Positions 17,955-27,031 of a stretch of 64,000 nucleotides of DNA are shown piece by piece. The stretch lies in NCBI RefSeq assembly GCF_002002735.1, contig NZ_MUNY01000049.1, positions 122,047 to 186,046 of the forward strand, given 5' to 3'. This DNA is from Algoriphagus sp. A40 (GTDB lineage Bacteria > Bacteroidota > Bacteroidia > Cytophagales > Cyclobacteriaceae). The position numbers and the translations under genes are program-made. The first letter of the stretch is position 1, and the number at the start of each line of letters is the position of its first letter. The notes under the pieces were generated by a model. The model did no database searches. It had not been told where the DNA came from and saw only the letters and a program-made list of their open reading frames with translations.

Positions 17955-19301
17955 ATGAGAAGACTTTTTCTGGGAGTTTTTGTGACATTGGGTCTCATGA
18001 CTGCTGCTTTTGCACAGGAAGAAATACCCTCTGGTCCCTACGATTTGCAGACTGCAATAAACATCGCTTTGGAAAATAACCTGACCTTGAAGCGAAATTT
18101 ATTGAATCAAGAAATCACAGAGGCTACCCTACTTCAAAACAAGGGGCAGCGTTACCCTTCCCTAAGCACAGGCTCAAGCTACGGGGTACGATGGGGAAGG
18201 TCTATCAACCCGGTCACCAACCTTTTTGAAAATAACCGAATCGGAAACATCAATTTCCAGGCAAGTTCCAGTATGCCTCTTTTCAGAGGCTTGCAAGTAA
18301 CAAACTCTATCGGTCAAGCTAAAAGCAACTTGGAAGCCGGAGCCTATAATCTGGAAGCGAATAAAAACACCATTACGCTGAATGTGATTAACCACTTTAT
18401 CAATTTGGTTTTCAACCGTGAGCAAGTGAAAATTGCGGAAAATCAACTCAAAAGCACTACAGAGCAAATGGAAAGAACCAAGAAATTGGTTGATGCAGGA
18501 TCGCTTCCAATGTCTGACTACCTGGATCTCCAGTCCCAAAACGCAACAAACCAGCTCGAAGTCATTAATGCCCAGAATGCCTATCGAGGTGCCAAGCTAA
18601 ACCTCGCCCAGGCCATGCAGATTCCTTTTTCGGAAGATTTTGAAGTAATCGAGCCGGAGTTTGAAATGGAAGAAGGATTGATGGCCACCGAAACCACTCA
18701 GGAAATTTATGAAACTGCAGTAGAGATCATGCCCGAGATTAAGTTTGCCGAGGCGAATGTAAGAAGTGCCGAATTTCAGGAGAAAATCGCAAAAGGTGCC
18801 TTCTACCCTTCCATAGGTGTTGGAGCAAACATCTTTACCAACTACGTGGATCAGGTATTTGGCACCGACCGTCCTTCCTTTGGAGACCAATTTGAATCCA
18901 ACCTATCACAGGCTTTAACCTTCAATTTAAGCATCCCGATTTTCACAAATTTCAACAATAAATCAAGTCTTCAACGAGCCCGCGCTCAGAAGGCAATTCA
19001 GGATGTTGCAACTTTGGAAGCCAAAAACCTGCTGCGACAGAATATCGAAACTGCCTATAACAGTGCCCTGGCAGCAGACCTTTCTTACAAAGCTTCGGTA
19101 ATCAGAGTCAATAGCTTGCAGGAAACTTTCCGGATTGCCCAACAACGATTCGACCTTGGAGCTATCAACTCGGTTGACTTTCAGGTGGCTCAGAATAACC
19201 TCTTCAATGCCCAGGCTGATTTGCTTAATGCAAAATACACCTACATATTCAGAGTAAAAGTGCTTGATTTTTATCTCGGTAACCCCATCAACTTAAACTA
19301 A
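17955..19301 (+). CDS. TolC-family outer-membrane efflux protein
   Basis: The protein (448 residues from the ATG at 17955) has a signal peptide (MRRLFLGVFVTLGLMTAAFAQ) and two tandem halves of long alpha-helical hairpins (for example NLLNQEITEATLLQNKGQRYP and QRFDLGAINSVDFQVAQNNL) separated by strands, as in TolC trimers that span the periplasm and outer membrane. The longer frame upstream of 17955 lacks signal-peptide character. The HlyD-like adaptor gene starts three bases after its stop, so both act in one export system. Confidence 0.92.
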   Translation: MRRLFLGVFVTLGLMTAAFAQEEIPSGPYDLQTAINIALENNLTLKRNLLNQEITEATLLQNKGQRYPSLSTGSSYGVRWGRSINPVTNLFENNRIGNINFQASSSMPLFRGLQVTNSIGQAKSNLEAGAYNLEANKNTITLNVINHFINLVFNREQVKIAENQLKSTTEQMERTKKLVDAGSLPMSDYLDLQSQNATNQLEVINAQNAYRGAKLNLAQAMQIPFSEDFEVIEPEFEMEEGLMATETTQEIYETAVEIMPEIKFAEANVRSAEFQEKIAKGAFYPSIGVGANIFTNYVDQVFGTDRPSFGDQFESNLSQALTFNLSIPIFTNFNNKSSLQRARAQKAIQDVATLEAKNLLRQNIETAYNSALAADLSYKASVIRVNSLQETFRIAQQRFDLGAINSVDFQVAQNNLFNAQADLLNAKYTYIFRVKVLDFYLGNPINLN

Positions 19302-19304
19302 ACC

Positions 19305-20627
19305 ATGGCTACTAAAAAGTCCAATAAACTCTTGTATTACCTACTGGGAGCAGTAGGACTGATAATCGTTGTTGCTGTCATCGGACGCTCTGCCGGGTGG
19401 ATCGGCGGTGCAAAAGAAACCGAAGTGGAATTTGCAACGGCTAAAAAAACGATCATTATAGAAAAAGTAAGCGCTTCCGGTGAGATCCAGCCTGAAGTAG
19501 AAGTCAAACTTTCTCCTGACGTTGCCGGGGAAATCATCGAACTCAATGTAGCTGAAGGTGACTCCGTAGAAATGGGTAAACTTTTGGTTAAAATCCGACC
19601 TGATAATTTCGTTTCGGCCTTGGAAAGAACCAAAGCAAACCTGAATCAACAAATGGCCAATTCGGCGCAGGCTAAAGCTGCACTTCAGCGTTCCGAAGCC
19701 CAGTTTACCCAAGCTGAACTCAACTTCAACCGTCAGAATAAGCTTTATAAAGAAAAGGCCATCTCTGATGCGGATTTTGAAACTGCCAGAGCAAATTACA
19801 TTTCAGCAGAAAAAGACCTGGAAGCTGCCAAGCAAAATGTGGTCGCTTCAGAATTTATTGTAAAAAGCTCCCAAGCATCAGTCAACGAAGCTTCTGAAAA
19901 CCTCCGACTGACCAATGTAAATTCCCCGGTTTCCGGGATTGTTTCCAGCTTACTTGTTGAGCAGGGCGAACGTGTCGTGGGAACTCAGCAAATGGCGGGT
20001 ACTCAAATGATGACCATCGCTGATCTTTCCAAAATGGAAGTCCGAGTGGATGTCAACGAAAACGACATTGTTCGACTTAGCTTAGGTGACACTACCCTTA
20101 TTGATGTAGACTCATACACTTCTTTGGGTAAAAAATTCAAAGGCATTGTGACCAGTATTGCCAACACGGCCAATACCAAAACCTCTGCCGATGCCGTGAC
20201 CGAATTCAAGGTGAAAATCAGAATTCTAAACAGTTCCTATGAGGATCTGGTAAAAGCCGGAAACAAATATCCTTTCCGTCCTGGAATGACTGCTTCAGTG
20301 GAAATTCTTACTACATCCAAAAGTGATGCCCTTGCTATCCCGCTTGCCGCTGTCACTACCCGTGAAACCCATGTTGATTCTTTGGCAGGCGGAACAACCA
20401 AAAACAAGGAATTGGTTTTCGTCAGCGAGAATGGTGTGGCTAAAATCAGAACTGTTAAAACAGGGATATCTGATTATGAAAACATAGAAATCTTGGATGG
20501 CTTAAAAGATGGTGATGAAGTCATCTCAGGCCCTTATTTTGTTGTAAGCAAGGAATTGAAAGAAGGCGATTTGGTCAAAAAATTGACTGCCGCCCCAAAA
20601 CCAGAAGAAAAGACAGAATCAAATTAA
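19305..20627 (+). CDS. periplasmic adaptor (HlyD/MacA family) of an efflux system
   Basis: The 440-residue protein has an N-terminal membrane anchor (LLYYLLGAVGLIIVVAVIG), a biotinyl-lipoyl-like segment ending SPDVAGEIIELNVAEGDSVEMG, a long coiled-coil hairpin (about 100-200), the mirror lipoyl half with VNSPVSGIVSSLLVEQGERV, and beta-barrel and membrane-proximal domains. Adaptors of this type join an inner-membrane ABC or RND pump to TolC. It closes the tandem with the TolC gene and is followed directly by a terminator; no pump gene is adjacent, so its partner must be encoded elsewhere. Confidence 0.9.
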   Translation: MATKKSNKLLYYLLGAVGLIIVVAVIGRSAGWIGGAKETEVEFATAKKTIIIEKVSASGEIQPEVEVKLSPDVAGEIIELNVAEGDSVEMGKLLVKIRPDNFVSALERTKANLNQQMANSAQAKAALQRSEAQFTQAELNFNRQNKLYKEKAISDADFETARANYISAEKDLEAAKQNVVASEFIVKSSQASVNEASENLRLTNVNSPVSGIVSSLLVEQGERVVGTQQMAGTQMMTIADLSKMEVRVDVNENDIVRLSLGDTTLIDVDSYTSLGKKFKGIVTSIANTANTKTSADAVTEFKVKIRILNSSYEDLVKAGNKYPFRPGMTASVEILTTSKSDALAIPLAAVTTRETHVDSLAGGTTKNKELVFVSENGVAKIRTVKTGISDYENIEILDGLKDGDEVISGPYFVVSKELKEGDLVKKLTAAPKPEEKTESN

Positions 20628-20647
20628 TTTAACCATTACTAATAGAA

Positions 20648-20684
20648 AAGGCCTGTGTAGGAATACTGCACAGGCCATTTTTTT
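20648..20684 (+). terminator. intrinsic terminator after the TolC/HlyD pair
   Basis: GGCCTGTG and CACAGGCC form a perfect 8-bp stem around an 11-base loop. It is followed by ATTTTTTT. Confidence 0.85.
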
Positions 20685-20758
20685 AAGATCAAATCCCCTC
20701 TCCTCAAAAGAGGGAGTCACTGCAAAAGGACCTCAATTTTGCTTTTCTGAAGATTCAA

Positions 20759-23029
20759 TCATAGCAGCGTATACCTCACTCCAAAAAATCCCCTAATTCC
20801 CTGATTCGGAGCGAATACATACGTCGGGTCAAATGTCAGCGCATTGGGATTCTCAGGCGTTGGGATTACTTGCCCACTCTGATCAAACTCAACTCCTTTG
20901 TCAAAAGGATCAAAAGCCCTGGCGATGCTGTTAGCCGGAGGAGTAAAATTCAGGAGGTTCTTCACTCCTCCATAGATTTCCCACTTATTGCCAAAGGATT
21001 TGGTCAATTGGATATTTTGGATGCTCCACCAAGGTGAATACTCGGCGCGGTCGTCCAATTCTCCCAAAAGCGGCAAGCGCATCGGGCTGTACACATTGCC
21101 TGTGTAATCTACAGAAAGGCCGATTTCCTGAAACTCATAACCAATCGTCCAAACTCCGGAAAACCGTTCTGTCAAAAGCTGACGCACTTTTTGTCCCTCT
21201 TCTTCCAAACTCACATCCATCAAAGTTGCCCCCGCCAAAACCTTGAATCCGGAGTTCCAGGCAGCATCAAAATTCAGGGAGATTCCTTTGGAAACTGCAC
21301 TTCCATCGAGATTGGCGTAGATGATCTGGTTAGGATTAGATTCATAATCTGGGACGATCCGGTTGGTAAAATAGGTGTAGAACACTGAGGCGTCAAACCC
21401 AAAGTAATTTCCCCGGTCAGAGTATATCTTTTTCACCAAATTCAGGTTGGTATTCCAGCTTCTTTCTGGGGCTAGTTCCTCTGCAAAAACCACCTCTCTG
21501 GCACCTGTCAAAGCCGCATGATCTTCTGTAAAAACATTGGCAACACGGAAACCATTTCCAAGGGAAAATCTAAAAACCGTGCTTTTATCCTCCGAGACCA
21601 GTTTATAATTCAACCTGGGTGAAAAAATATTTCCGTGCAGGCTGTTGTAGTCGTAGCGAATCCCAGCCAAGATGCTTTGGTTGGGAGAAATCTTGAATTC
21701 ATTTTGGGCAAAAACGCCTGGCAAGTGGATTTTAGATGGGGAGTTTTCTGTGCCGTTATTAGCCGTTGCCGGAGTATTATCATCATAGAAAGTATAGCGA
21801 TAGGCCGCACCTAATAGCAAATTGTTCTTTCCGGCCTCTTTCATCCAAGTCAACTGCCCGAAAGCGATCTTTTGATCGGCAAAGTACGGGATGTCTCCAT
21901 AATAGGAATCCTGTTTATGTCCGTTGATGGAATATTGAAAATTAACTATCCCCTTTACTGGAAGCTGATAGGTTCCAAAAGCCTCCCATCGACGGGTGCG
22001 GATGCTTTCCCCATAGATCTGATCTCCTCCCCGATCTGCTTCGGTCCATTCCATTTGACCTCCCCAGCGATTTTCGTTCACATACCTTCCGGCCATGGTA
22101 AAAACTCGGCCTGCTTTTCGCTGAACCTGAAATTTTTGAAATAAGGAAACCCGCTTCTGCAAAGTGAGGTCGGTAAATCCATCACCATTGTTGTCAATTG
22201 GATTGTCATACCAAAAGAGGCTCACACCGGTCAGGGACTGAATGGATTTTCCAAATGTGCTTTTTACACCCAAATCCGCATTGACTTCACCCCATCCCGA
22301 TACAAAAGCATCCGCGGCAAGGACCGGAGCCACCTCGGTTCTTTTGGTAATCACATTGATCAAACCTCCGACAGCCTCCGAACCATATAGCGTGGATGCT
22401 GGACCTTTGACGACTTCTATCCGGTCGATCAAAGATTGGGGAATCCCCGTCAATCCATAAACCGTCGCCAGACCGCTGACTATCGGCATCCCGTCAATTA
22501 AAATCATGGTGTACGGGCCTTCCAGTCCGTTGATGTGAATGTCTCCTGTATTGCAGACATTACAGTTGATCTGGGGCCGGACCCCGTTGACGTTTTGAAG
22601 GGATTCAAAAAGCGACGGTGTTGGATTTGCTTTGAAAAAAGCTGCTTTGTACACCTCAACAGGCACCGGGCTGTCCAGTTTGGAAACTTCCTGCATTGTC
22701 CCGCTGACCACTACTTCATCGAGACTACTGTCCAATTCCTTCAGTTCCACTGTCAGCTTGGTTTTGATATCTGGAATTTTGACCTGCACACTTTCAGTCA
22801 AAAAACCAATTCGTGAGACTTGAATTTGATAAGTTCCAGAAGGAATATCATTGATCCGAAAAAATCCCAAACTGTCTGTCACTGCTCCTTTGGTGGTTCC
22901 TTTGAGCATCACATTTGCAAATTCCAATGGTTGCGAATTGACCAATACTTGCCCTTCCAGGCTATGCTGGGCTATGCTTTCGCCGATATAAAGAAATGTG
23001 CAAAGAAAAAGTAGCGCAACTTTTGACAT
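20759..23029 (-). CDS. TonB-dependent outer-membrane receptor, probably metal or siderophore uptake
   Basis: The 756-residue protein has a signal peptide, a carboxypeptidase-regulatory-like domain (about 22-95), a plug domain (about 105-235, with ILIDGMPIV and IEVVKGPASTLYGSEAVGG) and a C-terminal barrel ending FFGVRYTLL. The plug carries an unusual CNVCNTGD segment with two close cysteines. The overall pattern is that of the colicin I/ferrienterochelin group. Its promoter is shared with a divergent DtxR-type metal regulator and contains a palindrome, so metal-controlled expression is likely. It has no adjacent transport partner. The ligand is not decided by the sequence. Confidence 0.88.
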   Translation of the reverse strand: MSKVALLFLCTFLYIGESIAQHSLEGQVLVNSQPLEFANVMLKGTTKGAVTDSLGFFRINDIPSGTYQIQVSRIGFLTESVQVKIPDIKTKLTVELKELDSSLDEVVVSGTMQEVSKLDSPVPVEVYKAAFFKANPTPSLFESLQNVNGVRPQINCNVCNTGDIHINGLEGPYTMILIDGMPIVSGLATVYGLTGIPQSLIDRIEVVKGPASTLYGSEAVGGLINVITKRTEVAPVLAADAFVSGWGEVNADLGVKSTFGKSIQSLTGVSLFWYDNPIDNNGDGFTDLTLQKRVSLFQKFQVQRKAGRVFTMAGRYVNENRWGGQMEWTEADRGGDQIYGESIRTRRWEAFGTYQLPVKGIVNFQYSINGHKQDSYYGDIPYFADQKIAFGQLTWMKEAGKNNLLLGAAYRYTFYDDNTPATANNGTENSPSKIHLPGVFAQNEFKISPNQSILAGIRYDYNSLHGNIFSPRLNYKLVSEDKSTVFRFSLGNGFRVANVFTEDHAALTGAREVVFAEELAPERSWNTNLNLVKKIYSDRGNYFGFDASVFYTYFTNRIVPDYESNPNQIIYANLDGSAVSKGISLNFDAAWNSGFKVLAGATLMDVSLEEEGQKVRQLLTERFSGVWTIGYEFQEIGLSVDYTGNVYSPMRLPLLGELDDRAEYSPWWSIQNIQLTKSFGNKWEIYGGVKNLLNFTPPANSIARAFDPFDKGVEFDQSGQVIPTPENPNALTFDPTYVFAPNQGIRGFFGVRYTLL

Positions 23030-23050
23030 GAATCAGATTAATTAGATTTA

Positions 23051-23080
23051 CAAAAGTAATAAGTTAGAGTATTCTAACAA
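23051..23080 (-). promoter_or_regulatory. promoter of the TonB receptor gene
   Basis: Read on the minus strand, a -33 TTG (plus coordinates 23078-23080) and a -7 TACTTTTG (23051-23058) are 19 bases apart. The 16-bp palindrome lies in the spacer, so a bound regulator would block polymerase. Confidence 0.65.
23063..23078. promoter_or_regulatory. palindromic operator, candidate DtxR-family site
   Basis: GTTAGA-GTAT-TCTAAC is a perfect inverted repeat with 6-bp arms. Its TTAG...CTAA ends resemble the iron box of DtxR/IdeR (known consensus TTAGGTTAGSCTAACCTWA). It lies between a TonB receptor and a DtxR-family gene and touches both promoters. Binding is inferred. Confidence 0.6.
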
Positions 23081-23082
23081 AT

Positions 23083-23114
23083 TTGTTTTTATAATAAAAC
23101 CTATTGTATTTTTG
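23083..23114 (+). promoter_or_regulatory. promoter of the DtxR-family regulator gene
   Basis: A -33 TTG (23083-23085) and a -7 TATTTTTG (23107-23114) are separated by 21 bases. The palindrome ends five bases upstream of the -33 box, so autoregulation is possible. Confidence 0.6.
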
Positions 23115-23138
23115 GGTCAACAGAAAATACACCCAAGT

Positions 23139-23798
23139 ATGGCTTCCTCCACAGAAGAGAATTACCTCAAAGCACTTTTTAATCTTTCCAATTCCCTGGG
23201 AGAAGTAAACCTATCCGAACTAGCCCATGGGCTTCAGGTTAGCCTTCCGACAGCCAATAGCATGGTGAAAAGCCTACAGAAAAGCGGTTGGGTGAATTAT
23301 GAAAAATATAAGCCTTTGATCCTGACTGCTGCCGGTCAAAAAGAAGCCGCTCTAATTATCCGAAAGCACCGACTGACCGAGATGTTTTTGGTAAAAAAGA
23401 TGGGATTTGGATGGGAAGAAGTTCATGAAATCGCCGAGCAAGTAGAACATATCCATGCCCCCAAATTTTTCCAGAGAATGGATGAAATGTTGGGTTTCCC
23501 GACAATAGATCCTCATGGATCGCCGATTCCTGACAACCAAGGGAGAATCCAGGAATTTTCCTACGTACCACTTTCCTCCTGCAAACCCGGTCAAACGGTC
23601 CAACTCACAGCATTGACCAATTCGTCCACAGAGTTTTTGGAGTTTTTGAACAGCCGGAAGTTGGCTCTGGGCACTCAATTGAATGTATTATCCCGGGAAG
23701 CGTACGATCTCAGTTTAGTGGTTAGTTACGAAAACCATCCGCAAGAGACCTTGAGCGAAAAAGTATCGGAGAGGCTGCTGGTGAGGGTTTTGGAGTGA
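23139..23798 (+). CDS. DtxR/MntR-family metal-dependent transcriptional regulator
   Basis: The 219-residue protein (ATG at 23139; an upstream TTG at 23112 lies inside the -7 box and is unlikely) has an N-terminal winged helix (TEENYLKALFNLSN, LQVSLPTANSMVKSLQKSGWVNYE), a metal-binding dimerisation domain (HRLTEMFLVKKMGF, ...IAEQVEHIHAPKFFQRMDEMLGFP, HGSPIP), and a C-terminal FeoA/SH3-like domain. This order is that of iron- or manganese-responsive DtxR proteins. It is divergent from the TonB receptor and is the obvious candidate to bind the palindrome between them. Whether Fe or Mn is the co-repressor is open. Confidence 0.92.
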   Translation: MASSTEENYLKALFNLSNSLGEVNLSELAHGLQVSLPTANSMVKSLQKSGWVNYEKYKPLILTAAGQKEAALIIRKHRLTEMFLVKKMGFGWEEVHEIAEQVEHIHAPKFFQRMDEMLGFPTIDPHGSPIPDNQGRIQEFSYVPLSSCKPGQTVQLTALTNSSTEFLEFLNSRKLALGTQLNVLSREAYDLSLVVSYENHPQETLSEKVSERLLVRVLE

Positions 23799-23919
23799 AG
23801 GAAAATCGGATAGGTTAGGGAATTTCCCGAATTTTTACCCAGTCTATAGTTTGGCTGCTACTTGGATTTGTCTACCGGACAAACCCGAAACGCTTTACCC
23901 TCCCATCGGGACAAACACT

Positions 23920-23951
23920 TGAGCTGAGCCTTAGGAGCTCATTTATTTTTT
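23920..23951 (+). terminator. probable terminator after the DtxR-type gene
   Basis: TGAGCT and AGCTCA pair around a 10-base loop and are followed by TTTATTTTTT. The stem is short, so this is a moderate call. Confidence 0.5.
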
Positions 23952-24026
23952 CAGTCCATCACCTCTGCTGCTATTAATTCTTCCAAATCCCTTTCTTGGC
24001 TCCTTTTTTGACAACTTAGATATGAA

Positions 24027-24983
24027 ATGGTAAAAAAACAGGGTTTCAAAGTCAAGCACCTTCCCAAGCTTTTTGTGGAAACATTCAAGCTTTGGAACTT
24101 AAATAATCCCTGGAGGTTGGGAGCTGTCGTGGCTTACTATGCAGTCTTGTCCCTCCCGGGATTGCTGATTGTGGTGATCAATTCAGTTGGGGCTATTTGG
24201 GGCACTGAGATTGTGCAGGGCGAGATCACACAGCAGATTTCGAGCGCTATTGGACCGGATGCCGCCAAATCCGTGGTGGAGATTATCGAGAATTCCAGAA
24301 AGGAGGACCAAACCGTTTTTGCCACCATCATCGGTGTGGCTATTTTGATTTTTGGGGCAACGGGTGTGTTTTATCAACTTCAGATCTCGATGAATGAAAT
24401 CTGGAGTGTCAAAGTAGACCCGAATGCCGGGATTTGGAAATTGGTCAAAGACCGGGCGATAAGTCTGGGATTTGTGATGGTGATTGCCTTTTTGTTGATT
24501 ATCAGTTTCGTAGTGTCCACAGCCTTGACGGTTCTGAGCAAATTTCTATCCAGACTATGGGAACCCGGCATCGTGTATTTAGCCCAATTCTTTGAGTTTG
24601 GTTTGTCCACTTTTGTCCTTGGGCTTTTGTTTGTCCTGATTTTCAGATTTATGCCGGATATGAAAATCAAATGGAGTTCGGTGTGGCTTGGTGGATTTAT
24701 GACCTCAATCTTTTTCAACCTGGGAAAGATATTGCTGAGTATTTACTTCGGTGCTGCCAATCCCAATTCTGTCTATGGTGCAGCCGGCTCCGTCGTGTTG
24801 ATTCTACTTTGGGTATCCTATTCCTGCCTCATTTTGTTCTTCGGTGCAGCGTTTACACGGATTTATACAGAAAAGTATGAGGTAGAAATCCATCCGCAGG
24901 ACTTTGCCATGAAGCTGGAAACAGAAGAAGTCATCGTCGAGAAGGGAGTTGATTGCCCTCCTGAGGAAGCAGAGAAAAGCTAA
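24027..24983 (+). CDS. YihY/BrkB-family inner-membrane protein
   Basis: The 318-residue protein has about six membrane helices and the family landmarks: NNPWRLGAVVAYYAVLSLPGLL near the N-terminus, GATGVFYQLQISMNEIW in the middle, and YGAAGSVVLILLWVSYSCLILFFGAAFT near the end, followed by an acidic cytoplasmic tail. The family was once called ribonuclease BN by mistake; its actual function is unclear. It stands alone on the plus strand. Confidence 0.88.
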   Translation: MVKKQGFKVKHLPKLFVETFKLWNLNNPWRLGAVVAYYAVLSLPGLLIVVINSVGAIWGTEIVQGEITQQISSAIGPDAAKSVVEIIENSRKEDQTVFATIIGVAILIFGATGVFYQLQISMNEIWSVKVDPNAGIWKLVKDRAISLGFVMVIAFLLIISFVVSTALTVLSKFLSRLWEPGIVYLAQFFEFGLSTFVLGLLFVLIFRFMPDMKIKWSSVWLGGFMTSIFFNLGKILLSIYFGAANPNSVYGAAGSVVLILLWVSYSCLILFFGAAFTRIYTEKYEVEIHPQDFAMKLETEEVIVEKGVDCPPEEAEKS

Positions 24984-24985
24984 GA

Positions 24986-25010
24986 AAGTTGGGAAGTTGG
25001 AGGTTGGAGG
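24986..25010. repeat. degenerate short-word repeat (AAGTTGGAGG-like)
   Basis: Three imperfect copies of GGAAGTTGGAGGTTGGAGG-type words follow the YihY stop codon. Confidence 0.45.
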
Positions 25011-25060
25011 TCTACTATGCCTTATAAACTGCTCGTCCAAATTTGCAATTTGAGGTAGTA

Positions 25061-25110
25061 TCTTAGGATTTCAAATCCGAGAATAAGTTCTTGAGGTTAC
25101 AACCCTCGAA
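25061..25110. repeat. two-hairpin interspersed repeat, copy A (diverged)
   Basis: A palindrome GGATTTCAAATCC (25066-25078) is followed after about 15 bases by GAGGTTACAACCCTC. The arrangement matches the two-palindrome unit found at 33205-33253, with a different second stem. Confidence 0.5.
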
Positions 25111-25179
25111 GGGCGGAATCAACCTAAGGGTCACTGGCTACCGCCAATTTTTGGCTTAGGCTTAAAACAATATTTTACA

Positions 25180-25212
25180 ATAGACTATCGACCATAGGCT
25201 ATGGACTATTTT
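25180..25212. repeat. degenerate short-word repeat (GACTAT/CTATGGAC)
   Basis: ATAGACTATCGACCATAGG followed by CTATGGACTATTTT forms imperfect word repeats with internal dyad symmetry, just upstream of the ggt gene. Confidence 0.45.
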
Positions 25213-25278
25213 TTTTCATTCGGTAATCAAAAAGTCTCGACTAAAGGTTAGTTTCAATACTCCTTGACTCCAAACCCC

Positions 25279-26982
25279 ATGAGACTATCCAATGCCCTTT
25301 TATTCCTCCTCACAGGAATCCTCTTTCCCCTCCTCTCCTTTTCCCAAGACCGGGTCACTGGCAAATCCTTCACCACCCGATCTGAGGTCCTGGCCCAAAA
25401 CGGAATGGCAGCCACCAGCCAACCCCTGGCCACTCAGGTTGCCGTGGACATCTTGAAAAAAGGCGGTTCGGCCATGGATGCCGCGATCGCCGCAAACGCG
25501 ATGCTGGGCTTGGTGGAACCCCAAGCCTGCGGAATCGGAGGAGATGTCTTTGCCATCATCTGGGACGCGAAAACCAAAAAACTCTACGGTTTCAACGGAA
25601 GCGGACGTGCCCCGGAAAGTTTGACCATTGAGGTTTTCAAGGAAAAAGGACTGAGTTATGTCCCCTTGCTTGGCCCCCTACCCGTTTCTGTTCCCGGTTG
25701 CGTAGATGGCTGGTTTGAAATGCACAAGCGCTTTGGAAAGCTCCTCATGCAGGAAATTCTCCAACCCTCCATCGATTATGGAAACAAGGGCTTCCCCGTC
25801 TCAGAAGTGATCGCCTGGCAGATGAACAACAACTGGCCAACCATGCAGGACATTCCGGGTTTCCGGAAAACCTACATGCCAAATGGCAAAAACACACCGA
25901 AAAAGGGAGAAATCTTCAAAAATCCTGACCTCGCCAATACCTATCAGCTCATCGCAACCGAAGGAAGATCTGCTTTTTACGAAGGGGAAATTGCCCGGAC
26001 GATCGACCACTTTATGAAGGAAAACGGAGGCTATCTCAGCTATGAAGACTTGAAAAAACACACTTCGGAATGGGTGGATCCCGTCAGCACCAATTACCGT
26101 GGCTATGATGTTTGGGAACTCCCGCCCAATGGTCAGGGAATCGCCGTGCTTCAGATGCTGAATATTCTCGAGGGATTCGACATCAAATCCATGGGCTTTG
26201 GCAGTGCTGAATATCTCCATGTGCTGACTGAAGCCAAAAAACTGGCATTCGAAGACCGGGCCAAGTTCTATGCAGATCCGGCTTTTAATCAAATCCCTGT
26301 GGAACAGCTGATTTCCAAGGAATACGCCACGGAACGTAGGAAACTGATCGATCCTGAGCGCGCAGCCATGGCCTATCCCGCTGGAGATCTGGAACTGGGA
26401 AACACGACTTACCTGACCGTCGCGGACAAAGACGGCAATATGGTTTCCTTTATTCAGAGCATTTATGATGAGTTTGGGTCGGGCATGGTTCCGGATGGAT
26501 TGGGCTTCGTCCTGCAAAATCGGGGACAACAGTTCAATGTCCAGGATCCTAACCATTGGAATTCACTGACAAAAGGCAAGCGACCTTTTCACACGATCAT
26601 CCCGGCATTTATCACCAAGGACGGGGAACCCTTCATCAGTTTTGGCCTCATGGGCGGTTCGGTACAGCCTCAGGGTCATACCCAGATTGTGGTCAATCTG
26701 ATTGATTTTGGCATGAATCTGCAGGAAGCGGGCGATGCCCCGAGGATGCGGCATAATGGTTCCTCCGAACCCACTGGTTCGCAGATGACCAATGGAGGTT
26801 CGCTCAACTTGGAGAGTGGATTCGACTACGAAGTCATCCGCAAACTCGAAGAAATGGGCCACCGCGTCGAGTACAGCATCGGGCCTTTTGGAGGCTATCA
26901 AGCCATCTACTATGACCGGATCCACAAGGTCTATTTCGGCGCATCGGAGTCAAGGAAAGACGGACAGGCGGCAGGGTATTGA
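25279..26982 (+). CDS. ggt: gamma-glutamyltransferase (Ntn hydrolase)
   Basis: Starting at the ATG at 25279, the 567-residue protein has a signal peptide (MRLSNALLFLLTGILFPLLSFSQ). The large-subunit part carries GGSAMDAAIAANAMLGLVEPQACGIGGD. The small-subunit start is marked by NTTYLTVADKDGN, where Thr376 is the expected self-cleavage and nucleophile residue. The end shows IGPFGGYQAIYYD and GASESRKDGQAAGY. In the periplasm it would transfer or hydrolyse gamma-glutamyl groups such as those of glutathione. An in-frame TTG at 25264 is less likely. A diverged copy of its last 30 codons lies beyond the next gene. Confidence 0.92.
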   Translation: MRLSNALLFLLTGILFPLLSFSQDRVTGKSFTTRSEVLAQNGMAATSQPLATQVAVDILKKGGSAMDAAIAANAMLGLVEPQACGIGGDVFAIIWDAKTKKLYGFNGSGRAPESLTIEVFKEKGLSYVPLLGPLPVSVPGCVDGWFEMHKRFGKLLMQEILQPSIDYGNKGFPVSEVIAWQMNNNWPTMQDIPGFRKTYMPNGKNTPKKGEIFKNPDLANTYQLIATEGRSAFYEGEIARTIDHFMKENGGYLSYEDLKKHTSEWVDPVSTNYRGYDVWELPPNGQGIAVLQMLNILEGFDIKSMGFGSAEYLHVLTEAKKLAFEDRAKFYADPAFNQIPVEQLISKEYATERRKLIDPERAAMAYPAGDLELGNTTYLTVADKDGNMVSFIQSIYDEFGSGMVPDGLGFVLQNRGQQFNVQDPNHWNSLTKGKRPFHTIIPAFITKDGEPFISFGLMGGSVQPQGHTQIVVNLIDFGMNLQEAGDAPRMRHNGSSEPTGSQMTNGGSLNLESGFDYEVIRKLEEMGHRVEYSIGPFGGYQAIYYDRIHKVYFGASESRKDGQAAGY

Positions 26983-27031
26983 GCGATCCCCATGGGAACA
27001 TCTTCAGTTTTGCAAAGATTGATTACATGAT

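Noticed and set aside
20691..20712. CCCTC...GAGGG hairpin as a terminator of the TonB receptor
   Set aside because: Only five base pairs with an eight-base loop and no clear T tract on the minus strand.
25801..26556. Antisense ORF of 251 codons within ggt
   Set aside because: Mirror frame of a conserved gene; no start-site features or motif.
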